A stretch of DNA of 22,259 nt from an uncultured Actinomycetes bacterium (GTDB lineage: Bacteria > Actinomycetota > Actinomycetes > S36-B12), in the NCBI GenBank assembly GCA_913061025.1, contig CAJXUJ010000007.1, forward strand, positions 1 to 22,259. Direction: 5' to 3'. Positions within the stretch are counted from its first letter, which is position 1, and the number at the start of each line of letters is the position of its first letter. The translations under genes and the position numbers were made by a program. Below the pieces are notes generated by a model. That model worked only from the letters and a program-made list of their open reading frames with translations, made no database searches and had not been told where the DNA came from. This document shows positions 7,851-15,690 of the stretch, one piece after another.

Positions 7851-10417
7851 TGCACCGGGTGCCCACCGAAGGAGGCCAGGGGTGCCGGGGGTGGGTTGCC
7901 GGTTCCGTCTCGCTTGTCCGACGGTGCGGGGAGATCCACGGGCCTGCCCGAGGCTGTGCAGGCCCGAATCGGTCCCGGTCCCACCCAGGCGAGGGTGATG
8001 ACATCCTCACCGGATCGGAATTTGTGGCAGCGAACACCCTGGGTTGCCCGGCCCTTCGGCGGATACAGGTCCAACGGGGTTATCTTCAGCGACCCGAGTT
8101 CGGTGCCGGGAAGCGCCCGCGAATCGCCGGAAACGGTGGCCAACATCGGGGCGTGCTGATCGGAGTTGGTTTCGGTGATGACGGTGAAGAAGATCGCCCG
8201 TGCGCCGTCGCCTAGCTTCACTCCGGCCATTCCGGTCGCCGAGGTGCCTTGCACCCGGACGGCGGTCGCCGGGAAGATCAACAGGTTGCCCACCGAGGTG
8301 ACGAACACCATTTGGGCGCTCTCAGCAGCAGCCTCGGGAACGTAAATGGCACCGACCAGTTCGTCGTCAGCATCGAGGCCGATGATCGAGATTTGTCGAG
8401 AACGTGCGCTGGGGGCCGGGACCACCACTCGCTTGACGACCCCTTGACGAGTGCCCAGTGCCACAGTTGCGGAGCCGTCCATTGGGGTCAATCCAAGGAC
8501 GCGTTCACCGGACTCCAAATCTACGAAAGCCCCAAGCGGTGCACCGGCTGCGAGGGAGGGAATACCGGCCACGCTCGGCAGGGACGGCAGGTCGACCACG
8601 TCTACTGCGATGACTCGACCGGTTGACGTCACCGCACCCACGACGCCACGGGTGGTGGCAGGGCACGAGGCTGTCAAGACGTCGTGGGCCGATCGTCCGA
8701 CGGCATCGTCTGCCGCATCCACACCGGCCGCTCCGAGGCTGGGAGTGCGGGCAATCAGGCCCGTGCTCGACATCAGAACGACGCAGGGCTCGTCGGGGAC
8801 TTCCAAGGACGAACCGCCCCCTGTCTGTGCGGCGCTTGCCTTGCCGGATGCCTTGGCAGACGTCGCGACCACCGACTGCGCACCCTCAAGCAACGTTGTT
8901 CGCCGGGGTGTGGCCAACGACGCACTGACCTCGGCAAGTTCCTCGCCTACTAACGCCCGAAGGGCAGCCTCGTCCGAGAGGATTACTTCCAGATCCTCAA
9001 TGGTCGACCGGAGTTCATCGGCTTCGGTCTCGAGTTCGATTCTGCTGAACTTAGTGAGCCGCCGTAGTGGCATGTCGAGGATGTAGGTGGCCTGGACGTC
9101 CGACAGATCGAAGACGGCCATCAGCCTCTCCTTGGCGGCTTGTGCGTTCTCACTCGCGCGGATCAATTCGATGACTTCATCGATGTCGATAATCGCTACC
9201 AGGAGGCCGTCCACCAGATGCAGACGCTCTGCTGCCCGACGCTTGCGATATTCGCTGCGGCGACGGACCACATCGAGTCGGTGATCAACGAATTGCTGGA
9301 GCAATTCTCGTAGTCCGAGTGTTTGCGGTTGTCCGTCGACGAGGGCCACGGCATTGATGGTGATGCTGTCTTCCAGTGGCGTCATCCGGTAGAGCTGTTC
9401 CAGCATCGCCTCGGGAGCAATCCCACTCTTGAGCTCGATGATGAGCCGGAGGCCGGACTCTCCGTCAGTGAGGTCGACCACGTCAGAAATTCCGGTGAGT
9501 TTCTTGGCCTGGACGAGATCCTTGATCCGCTCAATGACCCGCTCCGGGCCAACCCCTGCGGGCAACGATGTGACGATGATTCCGCGGCGCCGCGGCGTCA
9601 CGTTCTCGATGGATGTCGTGGCACGTAGGCGGAAGGAACCGCGGCCGGTCGTATACGCATCACGAATTCCGTCGAGCCCGATGATCTCCCCGCCACCAGG
9701 GAAATCCGGTCCCGGAACGAACGCCATCAAGGCGGTGACATCGGCCTCGGGGTGGGTGATGAGGTGCCGAGCCGCGGCGACGACCTCCCCGAGGTTGTGC
9801 GGCACCAGGTTCGTTGCCATGCCGACGGCGATGCCGCTAGCCCCATTGACCAGCAGGTTGGGGAAGGCGGCGGGAAGGACGAGGGGCTCTTGCTCGCGGC
9901 CGTCGTAGTTCGGCGCGAAATCGACCACGTCCTCGTCCAGGCCCGTCGTCAGATCGAGCGCGGGGGCGGCAAGCCGCGCCTCGGTGTAACGCATCGCCGC
10001 CGGGCCGTCATCGGGCGAGCCGAAGTTTCCGTGGCCGTCAATTAATGGAAGTCGCAGGGTAAACGGCTGTGCAAGTCGGACGAGTGCGTCATAGATGGCC
10101 GAATCACCATGCGGGTGCAGCCGACCCATGACCTCGCCCACCACACGGGCGCTCTTGACGTGTCCGCGATCAGGTCGCAGTCCCATCTGGGCCATCTGGA
10201 AGAGGATGCGTCGTTGGACCGGTTTTAAACCGTCACGGGCATCGGGGAGTGCGCGAGAGTAAATGACCGAGTATGCGTACTCGAGGAACGACGAACTCAT
10301 CTCGTCGCCCACATCGATGTCGAGGATGCGCCCACCCGTGGAGGAGCGCGGCGTACGCGTCGATGAAGACTTCTTGGTGGACTTTCGGGTGGGCTTGCCC
10401 GTGGGCTTTTCCGACAC
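7847..10417 (-). CDS. parC: DNA topoisomerase IV subunit A (ParC)
   Basis: 856-residue DNA-cleaving subunit of topoisomerase IV, the partner of ParE encoded at 2376-4448. The N-terminal 30 residues are Lys/Ser/Thr-rich and probably disordered. The winged-helix cleavage domain has FLEYAYSVIYSRALPDARDG, the quinolone-resistance region HPHGDSAIYDALVRLAQP (Ser106 and Asp110, the residues typical of susceptible enzymes) and the catalytic Tyr144 in AAMRYTEARL. A coiled-coil dimerisation region follows near residues 370-490, then beta-propeller-like repeats to the C-terminus. No QRRGGxG GyrA box is seen, which favours ParC over GyrA. The GTG start lies 4 nt after the psuK stop, with an AGAAGGG ribosome binding site inside the psuK end. 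The stop overlaps the next gene by 4 nt. Confidence 0.93.
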   Translation of the reverse strand: MSEKPTGKPTRKSTKKSSSTRTPRSSTGGRILDIDVGDEMSSSFLEYAYSVIYSRALPDARDGLKPVQRRILFQMAQMGLRPDRGHVKSARVVGEVMGRLHPHGDSAIYDALVRLAQPFTLRLPLIDGHGNFGSPDDGPAAMRYTEARLAAPALDLTTGLDEDVVDFAPNYDGREQEPLVLPAAFPNLLVNGASGIAVGMATNLVPHNLGEVVAAARHLITHPEADVTALMAFVPGPDFPGGGEIIGLDGIRDAYTTGRGSFRLRATTSIENVTPRRRGIIVTSLPAGVGPERVIERIKDLVQAKKLTGISDVVDLTDGESGLRLIIELKSGIAPEAMLEQLYRMTPLEDSITINAVALVDGQPQTLGLRELLQQFVDHRLDVVRRRSEYRKRRAAERLHLVDGLLVAIIDIDEVIELIRASENAQAAKERLMAVFDLSDVQATYILDMPLRRLTKFSRIELETEADELRSTIEDLEVILSDEAALRALVGEELAEVSASLATPRRTTLLEGAQSVVATSAKASGKASAAQTGGGSSLEVPDEPCVVLMSSTGLIARTPSLGAAGVDAADDAVGRSAHDVLTASCPATTRGVVGAVTSTGRVIAVDVVDLPSLPSVAGIPSLAAGAPLGAFVDLESGERVLGLTPMDGSATVALGTRQGVVKRVVVPAPSARSRQISIIGLDADDELVGAIYVPEAAAESAQMVFVTSVGNLLIFPATAVRVQGTSATGMAGVKLGDGARAIFFTVITETNSDQHAPMLATVSGDSRALPGTELGSLKITPLDLYPPKGRATQGVRCHKFRSGEDVITLAWVGPGPIRACTASGRPVDLPAPSDKRDGTGNPPPAPLASFGGHPVQ

Positions 10418-10421
10418 GGAT

Positions 10422-11465
10422 CTACCGACCCTTCTTCATCGTCACGGCAGGACTGTAGGGGAGTGGTCCAGCACCCATGTGCGCCACCGCGCGGGCAGCA
10501 GTGTTGGTCCCGTGACGCAGTGCACCGATTACCGAGTCCGGGTCATGTAAGGCCCAGACCGCGAGGAAGCCGGCGACAAACGCGTCGCCCGCACCGGTGG
10601 TGTCAACAACGGTGGCCGGCTTCGCAGGTTCATGGACGAGCGTCTGCTGCTGGGTCGCGTAGGCGCCGTTCGCACCATCCTTGACCACCACGATTCCATC
10701 GAAACCGCTGTTGTCCTGAAAGGTCTCGATCACCGCCTCGGACGAGTCATCCGACGCTGCCGCTGTGCCTGCCAGCGCAGCAAGTTCGGCACGGTTCGCA
10801 AAGAAGACATTGCATCCGGCTAGTAGTTCCAGCAACGACTCCTGCTGACGCGAGTCCAAGATGAGGGCGGACGTGTCCATACTCACCGTCCAGCCTCGTT
10901 GGCGTGCACTCCTGATGGCAACAGCCGCGCACTCGGGCACCCGGGCGACCAAGTATCCGGAGAGATGTACGTGGCCTGCGTGTCCGGTTACCGACTCCTG
11001 CGCGATCTCATCGGCGACTTCATGGGCGATCGCATCAAGGGCCTGCTGCACGTGTCCGGGGGTCAGCTGCAGATTGGCGCTCGGGTCGGGGAACATTGTT
11101 CGGTCGCCGTCCGGTGTAACGGCGATGAAGCACTGTCCCGTCGGATCGGATACATGCTCGAACCAACACCGAACGTTCGCTACACCCATTTCCTTTTCCA
11201 CGAATACAGCGGCGTCGTCGCTGCCCACCGCGGCGACAAGATGAACGGACGACGGTGCCGACGTCGGTTGCGTGACGCTGGAAAGCCAGGCGGCGGTGTT
11301 AGCGGCCTGACCGCCCATGAGTCGGGTGGCGTGCGTGGGGTTGTCCCGACCGATGGTCAACGGGGCCGTCAACGGAGCGAGGTGGTCGACCATGACGTCA
11401 CCTATGACGATGAAAGGGCCCGGTGACTGGTTTGTTGGGCCGTCCGCGGTGGTGTGTTGGGTCAC
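10422..11465 (-). CDS. psuK: PfkB-family sugar kinase, probable pseudouridine kinase
   Basis: Ribokinase/PfkB-family kinase of 347 residues. The first PfkB signature is at about 50-58 (MGGQAANTAAW) and the second, DTTGAGDAFVAGF, carries the catalytic Asp near residue 294. The gene directly follows psuG, so phosphorylation of pseudouridine to pseudouridine 5'-phosphate is the likely reaction, the step before PsuG cleavage. The frame continues upstream to a TTG at 11507, which would overlap psuG by 32 nt. GTG 11465, 10 nt after the psuG stop, fits the family N-terminus (GPFIVIGDVMVDH) better, although its ribosome binding site is weak. parC starts 4 nt downstream. The pseudouridine specificity rests on context; another nucleoside or sugar kinase role is possible. 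Confidence 0.85.
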   Translation of the reverse strand: MTQHTTADGPTNQSPGPFIVIGDVMVDHLAPLTAPLTIGRDNPTHATRLMGGQAANTAAWLSSVTQPTSAPSSVHLVAAVGSDDAAVFVEKEMGVANVRCWFEHVSDPTGQCFIAVTPDGDRTMFPDPSANLQLTPGHVQQALDAIAHEVADEIAQESVTGHAGHVHLSGYLVARVPECAAVAIRSARQRGWTVSMDTSALILDSRQQESLLELLAGCNVFFANRAELAALAGTAAASDDSSEAVIETFQDNSGFDGIVVVKDGANGAYATQQQTLVHEPAKPATVVDTTGAGDAFVAGFLAVWALHDPDSVIGALRHGTNTAARAVAHMGAGPLPYSPAVTMKKGR

Positions 11466-11475
11466 AATGCGAGAC

Positions 11476-12405
11476 CTAGTGCGGGGCGAGCGACCGAGCC
11501 GAGGCAATCTGTGCCGCCAGTCCGGCGTTGGCGATCACCAGCGCGGTGTTTGCCTCCAGGCTTGCTCCGTGCGTTGAGCGGTGGAAATGATCGAGCAGGA
11601 ACGGGGTTACGTCCTTGCCGGCGATTCCTCGACTCTCAGCCAAGCGCAAACCATCGGACAGCGTCGCATCGTGCAGATCCTGGTCGAGTTCTTGCTCTGC
11701 CGAGATTGGGTTAGCCACGATGAGTGCGCTCTGTAAATCCAGTGCCGCTCGAGCAGCCATGATGTCGGCGACCTCGCCGGGATCGGATACCTGCCAGTCC
11801 AGCGCGTGGCCGGAGTCTGCAAGGTAGAAGCCAGGGAAACGTTCTGTTCGGTATCCCACCACGGAAATGTTCAGCGTCTCCATTCGCTCGAGCGTTGCCC
11901 CGACGTCAAGGATGGACTTCACGCCGGAGCACACGACCGTGACCCGGGTGGAACCCAAAGTGCTCAGGTCCGCGGACTCATCCCACGAATCGCGAGCCTG
12001 ACGATGAACCCCACCCAAGCCGCCTGTGGCGAACACTTCGATCCCTGCGTGGCCGGCGATCACGCTGGTGGCCGCGACCGTGGTCGCCGCACTTCCCGAG
12101 CGGGCCATCACGACGGGAAGATCCCGAACGCTGGCCTTGACGATGTCGTCACGGTTGGCAACTTCGACCAGTTCCTCATCGGTCAGACCCACGTGAACGC
12201 GCCCGTCAAGGACGGCAATCGTGGCAGCTGTGGCTCCTCGTGAGGCCACGATGGCCTCGATCTCACGTGCCACCCGGAGATTTTCAGGCCGCGGTAACCC
12301 GTGACTGATGATCGTGGACTCCAAGGCCACGACCGGGGAACCCGATGCAAGGGCCTCGGAAACGTCAGGATGGACGACGATGCGAGAGTTGGGGTCACTG
12401 GGCAC
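11476..12405 (-). CDS. psuG: Pseudouridine-5'-phosphate glycosidase
   Basis: 309-residue enzyme cleaving the C-C glycosidic bond of pseudouridine 5'-phosphate to uracil and ribose 5-phosphate. Motifs include VALESTIISHGLPRPEN, VMARSGSAATTVAAT, VFATGGLGGVHR and VVCSGVKSILDVGATLE. Glu29, Lys90, His134, Asp146 and Lys163 line up with the E. coli PsuG residues Glu31, Lys93, His137, Asp149 and Lys166, the last being the Schiff-base lysine. All are present with consistent spacing, so it should be active. The GTG start at 12405 has no Shine-Dalgarno sequence but has a TAGTGT hexamer 6 nt upstream, suggesting a leaderless transcript. It heads a tight minus-strand unit, psuG-psuK-parC-sucrase/ferredoxin-like. 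The divergent DUF5998 gene starts 35 bp away. Confidence 0.95.
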   Translation of the reverse strand: MPSDPNSRIVVHPDVSEALASGSPVVALESTIISHGLPRPENLRVAREIEAIVASRGATAATIAVLDGRVHVGLTDEELVEVANRDDIVKASVRDLPVVMARSGSAATTVAATSVIAGHAGIEVFATGGLGGVHRQARDSWDESADLSTLGSTRVTVVCSGVKSILDVGATLERMETLNISVVGYRTERFPGFYLADSGHALDWQVSDPGEVADIMAARAALDLQSALIVANPISAEQELDQDLHDATLSDGLRLAESRGIAGKDVTPFLLDHFHRSTHGASLEANTALVIANAGLAAQIASARSLAPH

Positions 12406-12411
12406 CCGGTG

Positions 12412-12417
12412 ACACTA
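12412..12417 (-). promoter_or_regulatory. Candidate -10 element for a leaderless psuG-psuK-parC transcript
   Basis: TAGTGT on the minus strand fits TANNNT and is followed by 6 nt and then the psuG GTG start, with no ribosome binding site between. It lies in a 35-bp gap shared with the divergent DUF5998 gene, so regulation of the two may interfere. No clear -35 is visible. Confidence 0.35.
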
Positions 12418-12440
12418 CCGGGGCCTGGCAGGATGAACCC

Positions 12441-13031
12441 ATGAGCCAATCCGGGCCCGGCGTGGCGTTGCGTCAGGACATCCAGCGCAGTGGTTACTAC
12501 CCCGAGATAGTGGCCGAGGCCCTTGATACAGCCCTCGGTGGCGAGGAGACGCGCAGTTACGTCGTCCACCACGAGGCGACCTTTGACCGTGATGAACTCA
12601 GACGCCACGTCACGGTCCTCGTGCTGACCTCGACCCGGCTGATCGTGTGTCACGTAGATGAGCACACCGCGGACGAGGCATCGACACCGTCGGCCTACGC
12701 CACCGCCTCGACCGAGGCCGTTCGACTGGAACGCGTGGACTCGGTGGTGGTCACCCGTGTCGTCACGAACCCGGCCCAGCACCGACCCGGTGGGCCTACG
12801 GCCGAGGTGGTGCTGACCATCGGTTGGGGCGCTGTGAGTCGGATAGATCTTGAACCTGCCGGATGTCAGGATCCGAGCTGCGAGGCCGATCACGGCTACA
12901 CCGGAACGGCCACAAACGACGACCTCTCGGTCCGGGTGTCAGAAGCCGCGGACGGTTCCGACGTCGTTGCCCAGGTGCTCGACTTCGCCGCGGCCTTGTC
13001 CGAGGCGACAGCCGGTGGCCACCACTCATGA
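12441..13031 (+). CDS. DUF5998 family protein
   Basis: 196-residue actinobacterial protein of unknown function. The most distinctive part is near the C-terminus: Cys142-x4-Cys147 in GCQDPSCEADHGYTGT, with Asp150 and His151, a conserved-looking cluster that could bind metal. The remainder alternates helices and strands, and no signal peptide or membrane segment is seen. The frame stays open upstream into psuG territory, but ATG 12441 has a suitable AGGA site 8 nt upstream and the product then begins MSQSGPGVALRQDI. Its TGA stop overlaps the ATG of the downstream phosphodiesterase (ATGA), so the two proteins are probably made together. Divergent from psuG across 35 bp. Function cannot be assigned. 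Confidence 0.85.
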   Translation: MSQSGPGVALRQDIQRSGYYPEIVAEALDTALGGEETRSYVVHHEATFDRDELRRHVTVLVLTSTRLIVCHVDEHTADEASTPSAYATASTEAVRLERVDSVVVTRVVTNPAQHRPGGPTAEVVLTIGWGAVSRIDLEPAGCQDPSCEADHGYTGTATNDDLSVRVSEAADGSDVVAQVLDFAAALSEATAGGHHS

Positions 13032-14116
13032 AGCATCGCCCGGATCTCGGGCTGCAAGACGTACTGACGTCGGCTGCTGGAGCGCTCGGCGCACCCGGGT
13101 TTACCGACATCATGGGAATCGGATCGTCGTCGTTGGTTGTCGTGTGTCTTATCGACGGACTAGCCGCCACCGCGATTGAGGGCCACCCGGATCTCTTTCC
13201 ACACCTGGCCTCGGCCGGAGGTGGATCTATCGAAGCGCCGTTCCCCACTACCACGGCAACCGGGCTGGTGACCCTGGGAACCGGTCTTCTGCCCGGACAA
13301 CACGGCATCGTGGGGGCCGCATTTCGATTGCCGGAAACCGAGGAAATCCTCAGTCCGCTCAGGTGGGGGAGTAGCCCGTCGCCCATTGCCGTGCAACCGG
13401 AGCCGACGGTCTTCGAACGCGTGCAGGAGGCCGGTGTGACGGCGGTATGCGTCGGGCCCCGGCAATATGCCAACTCCGGGCTGACCCGCGCGGCTTTTCG
13501 TGGCTCGGATTATCACGATGCCGAATCCATCGGCGATCGAGTTCGGGTGATCGCCGATCTCGACGGTATGGCCAAAAGGTCACCTGTATTGGCGTACGCG
13601 TACTGGCCCGCCTTGGATCGCGCCGGGCATGAGTTCGGAATCGACAGTGCCCAGTGGCGTGATGCTGCCACAGATGTCGACCGTCTGATCGCGGAAATGA
13701 GAGCGACCATCGGATCGCACGGGTCGCTCATCGTTACCGCTGACCATGGAATGGTGGACACCCAGCAGCGGATCTGGATCGACGATGTCCCAGATCTCCA
13801 GGCTGACGTAAATACGATCGCCGGCGAACCTCGGATGCGCCACCTCTATACCGATGAGCCGGACGCCGTGATAGTTCGGTGGTCTCGCCAGTTGGGTACC
13901 AACGTCACACTCATGACGAGAACCGAAGCGATCGGCGAGGGTATCTTCGGTCCAGTGGACACTTTTCTGGCAGAACGCATCGGCGATGTGATCGCCATGC
14001 CGTCGCCCGGTGTCATCTTGGCGAGTAGACGATTCGATGATCTTGTGTCACGCCTCCCGGGTCAACACGGGGGACTGACGGACGATGAACGCCGGATTCC
14101 GGGCCTGCTCGTGTGA
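13028..14116 (+). CDS. Alkaline-phosphatase-superfamily nucleotide pyrophosphatase/phosphodiesterase
   Basis: 362-residue member of the type I phosphodiesterase/nucleotide pyrophosphatase branch of the alkaline phosphatase superfamily, expected to hydrolyse phosphodiester or phosphate-monoester bonds with two metals, usually zinc. Metal and nucleophile positions visible in order are Asp43 (CLIDGLA), the Thr74-Thr76 nucleophile region (FPTTTATGLVTLGTGL), Asp197 and His201 (LDRAGHEFG), Asp239-His240 (TADHGM) and His347 (GQHGG). No signal peptide or transmembrane helix is evident, so it looks cytoplasmic, unlike many secreted relatives. The ATG overlaps the DUF5998 stop by 4 nt. Substrate is unknown. 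A 16-nt dyad starts immediately after its stop. Confidence 0.9.
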   Translation: MKHRPDLGLQDVLTSAAGALGAPGFTDIMGIGSSSLVVVCLIDGLAATAIEGHPDLFPHLASAGGGSIEAPFPTTTATGLVTLGTGLLPGQHGIVGAAFRLPETEEILSPLRWGSSPSPIAVQPEPTVFERVQEAGVTAVCVGPRQYANSGLTRAAFRGSDYHDAESIGDRVRVIADLDGMAKRSPVLAYAYWPALDRAGHEFGIDSAQWRDAATDVDRLIAEMRATIGSHGSLIVTADHGMVDTQQRIWIDDVPDLQADVNTIAGEPRMRHLYTDEPDAVIVRWSRQLGTNVTLMTRTEAIGEGIFGPVDTFLAERIGDVIAMPSPGVILASRRFDDLVSRLPGQHGGLTDDERRIPGLLV

Positions 14117-14176
14117 ATCGAATCTGTTCGATAACGGTCTGAGCGAAGTCATACGGCACTGGATCGCGAATCGATC
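14117..14176. promoter_or_regulatory. Two small dyads in the leader upstream of thymidine kinase
   Basis: ATCGAA-TCTG-TTCGAT (14117-14132) begins right after the phosphodiesterase stop, and GATCG-CGAAT-CGATC (14162-14176) lies 17 nt before the tdk start. The first may be a weak terminator and the second a regulator site. Both are short, so chance occurrence cannot be excluded. Confidence 0.25.
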
Positions 14177-14193
14177 TATGGCAGCATGCGCTC

Positions 14194-14862
14194 GTGGCCG
14201 AGCTCGTTTTCTACGCAGGCACCATGGACTGTGGGAAGAGCACGCTGGCTCTCCAGACGGATCACAATCACAGTTCTCGTGGCCGTGCCGGAATCGTTTT
14301 CACCCGCCTGGATCGAGCAGGTTCGTCGAAGTTATCGAGCCGGTTGGGTTTGTCGGTACCTGCAGTCGAGGTCGGCGATGATTTCGACTTTCGTCGATAC
14401 GTGGTTGATCGGCTCAGTGGGGGCACCCGGATCGACTACCTGATCTGTGATGAGGTCCAGTTCTACACGGAAGCGCAGATCGAGCAACTAGCCCGGTTGG
14501 TCGATGAACTCGCGGTCGACGTCTACGCCTTCGGAATCCTGACCGACTTTCGAACCAAGCTCTTCCCTGGGTCGAGTCGACTCGTCGAGCTCGCCGATCG
14601 CATGCAGATCCTCCAGGTGGAAGCGCTGTGTTGGTGCGGCACGCGGGCCATCCATAACGCCCGCACCGTGGATGGGGTCATGACGACCGAAGGCGACCAA
14701 GTCGTGGTCGGGGACGTCGCGTCAGCAGGTTCCGCGGGGGACGCTTCTACAGGTGTGATTGCGTACGAGGTTCTGTGCAGGCGGCACTACCGAGCAGGCT
14801 TGACGGCTAAGAGTGCGGGTGTGGAGCACATATCGCGACAACCCTTGCCGTTCGCGGAGTAG
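14194..14862 (+). CDS. tdk: Thymidine kinase (type II, TK1-like)
   Basis: 222-residue salvage enzyme phosphorylating thymidine to dTMP with ATP. Walker A GTMDCGKST is at 9-17, and CDEVQFY at 85-91 contains the catalytic Glu87. The lasso region GILTDFRTKLFPGS follows, and the zinc-binding lobe has CWC (EALCWCGTRAIHNART) paired with C..H in VLCRRHYR, a pattern I recognise from actinobacterial thymidine kinases. The GTG at 14194 is the only start that keeps MAELVFYAGTMDCGKS; the nearby ATGs at 14178 and 14186 are out of frame. No ribosome binding site is visible. It converges on sepH with 25 nt between the stops, inside a strong inverted repeat. Confidence 0.95.
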   Translation: MAELVFYAGTMDCGKSTLALQTDHNHSSRGRAGIVFTRLDRAGSSKLSSRLGLSVPAVEVGDDFDFRRYVVDRLSGGTRIDYLICDEVQFYTEAQIEQLARLVDELAVDVYAFGILTDFRTKLFPGSSRLVELADRMQILQVEALCWCGTRAIHNARTVDGVMTTEGDQVVVGDVASAGSAGDASTGVIAYEVLCRRHYRAGLTAKSAGVEHISRQPLPFAE

Positions 14863-14893
14863 CAGCGCGGAAGACTGCGATCAGCTGCTACTC
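14857..14893. terminator. Bidirectional terminator candidate spanning the tdk and sepH stop codons
   Basis: GAGTAGCAGC (14857-14866) and GCTGCTACTC (14884-14893) form a perfect 10-bp inverted repeat around a 17-nt spacer. Each arm contains one gene's TAG stop, and both genes end in Glu-stop. The structure reads the same from either strand, as expected for a shared terminator, but there is no U tract. Confidence 0.5.
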
Positions 14894-15628
14894 GGAGTCG
14901 CGGGTAGCGCCGAAAAGAATTTCATCCCAACTGGGAACGCTGGCCCGACCCTTTTTACCCTTGGATCGCTTGGTGCGACGCGGAGCGGTGGCGGATTCCT
15001 CGATAAGAGCCTGTTGCTCTTGCTCAGCCGGAGGTGGTTCCGGGTTGACACCTTCGACGGGCGCTGCTTCGGGCGCGGGTTCGCTTGATTGGGCGGCCGG
15101 ATCCGATGTGATTGAGACAAGCCTTGGGCGAGCTGAGGGCTCCGATGACTCGGAGTCCTCGGTTTGCTCGTGAACAACCTCTTCCTCAACCGCAACGGTG
15201 TCTTGTGGCACTTCAGTCGGACCCGCGCCCATGAGCGCACGGGCCGACGCATCCTGCGGATGCACAGTCCGCCCGACCATTTCGAAAACCCAAGTACCGA
15301 CACTGCCGCCGTCGTGGAAAGCGGTGACGACCCAGCGTCCATCTTCGGTTCGATACGAATCCCACGTCACCGCATCGGATTCCGGGTCCACGGACAGGCG
15401 TGCGCAGACTGACTCGTGCAGGGTTGACCCACCCCGGGAGCGCGAGATCTCGACGCCACGGGCCTGCTCGGCGATGTAAGCACGCTCTCCGAGCGGAGGT
15501 TCGGCGTACCGGGTCACCTTGTCCAGCGGCCAGCCGGTTTCCGACGCAACGACCTCAGGCGACGCGCCAGCGCGCACGCGTGCCTGAATCTCACGTGGAC
15601 TTAGCGGTTGCAGGACGAACCTCCCCAT
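14888..15628 (-). CDS. sepH: SepH-type cell-division protein (DUF3071), apparently N-terminally short
   Basis: 246-residue homologue of SepH, an actinobacterial FtsZ-binding protein that promotes divisome assembly. The helix-turn-helix-like segment is at the very start (LSPREIQARVRAGASPEVVASETG, shown by its first and last residues Leu9-Gly32), followed by the DUF3071 remainder to about residue 125. An acidic, Pro/Glu-rich linker runs from about 135 to 215, then a basic patch (RRTKRSKGKKGR) and the C-terminal signature RASVPSWDEILFG. Characterised SepH proteins carry about 50 residues before the ALRPRDIQARIRAG segment. Here an in-frame TAG at 15644-15646 lies only 15 nt upstream of the ATG, and the MFS gene ends 62 nt upstream, leaving no room for them. 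No frame in that gap restores a recognisable N-terminus. Confidence 0.87.
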   Translation of the reverse strand: MGRFVLQPLSPREIQARVRAGASPEVVASETGWPLDKVTRYAEPPLGERAYIAEQARGVEISRSRGGSTLHESVCARLSVDPESDAVTWDSYRTEDGRWVVTAFHDGGSVGTWVFEMVGRTVHPQDASARALMGAGPTEVPQDTVAVEEEVVHEQTEDSESSEPSARPRLVSITSDPAAQSSEPAPEAAPVEGVNPEPPPAEQEQQALIEESATAPRRTKRSKGKKGRASVPSWDEILFGATRDSE

Positions 15629-15690
15629 CTCGACCGGAGAAACCTACCGCGTTCCCGACGAAATGGCCGGTACCTGGGTCATCTGGAGTC

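Noticed and set aside
7429..8215. Overlapping plus-strand open frames opposite the sucrase/ferredoxin-like gene and parC
   Set aside because: No recognisable motifs, Arg/Pro/Ser-rich composition typical of shadow frames, and the minus-strand genes are clear.
7847..10417. GyrA rather than ParC identity
   Set aside because: No GyrA box is visible in the C-terminal repeats, and a matching ParE-like subunit lies in the same window near sigA, where actinobacterial topoisomerase IV genes are found.
11466..11507. Longer psuK from a TTG at 11507 overlapping psuG
   Set aside because: The added Arg-rich residues are not part of the PfkB fold; GTG 11465 lies just beyond the psuG stop and matches the expected N-terminus.
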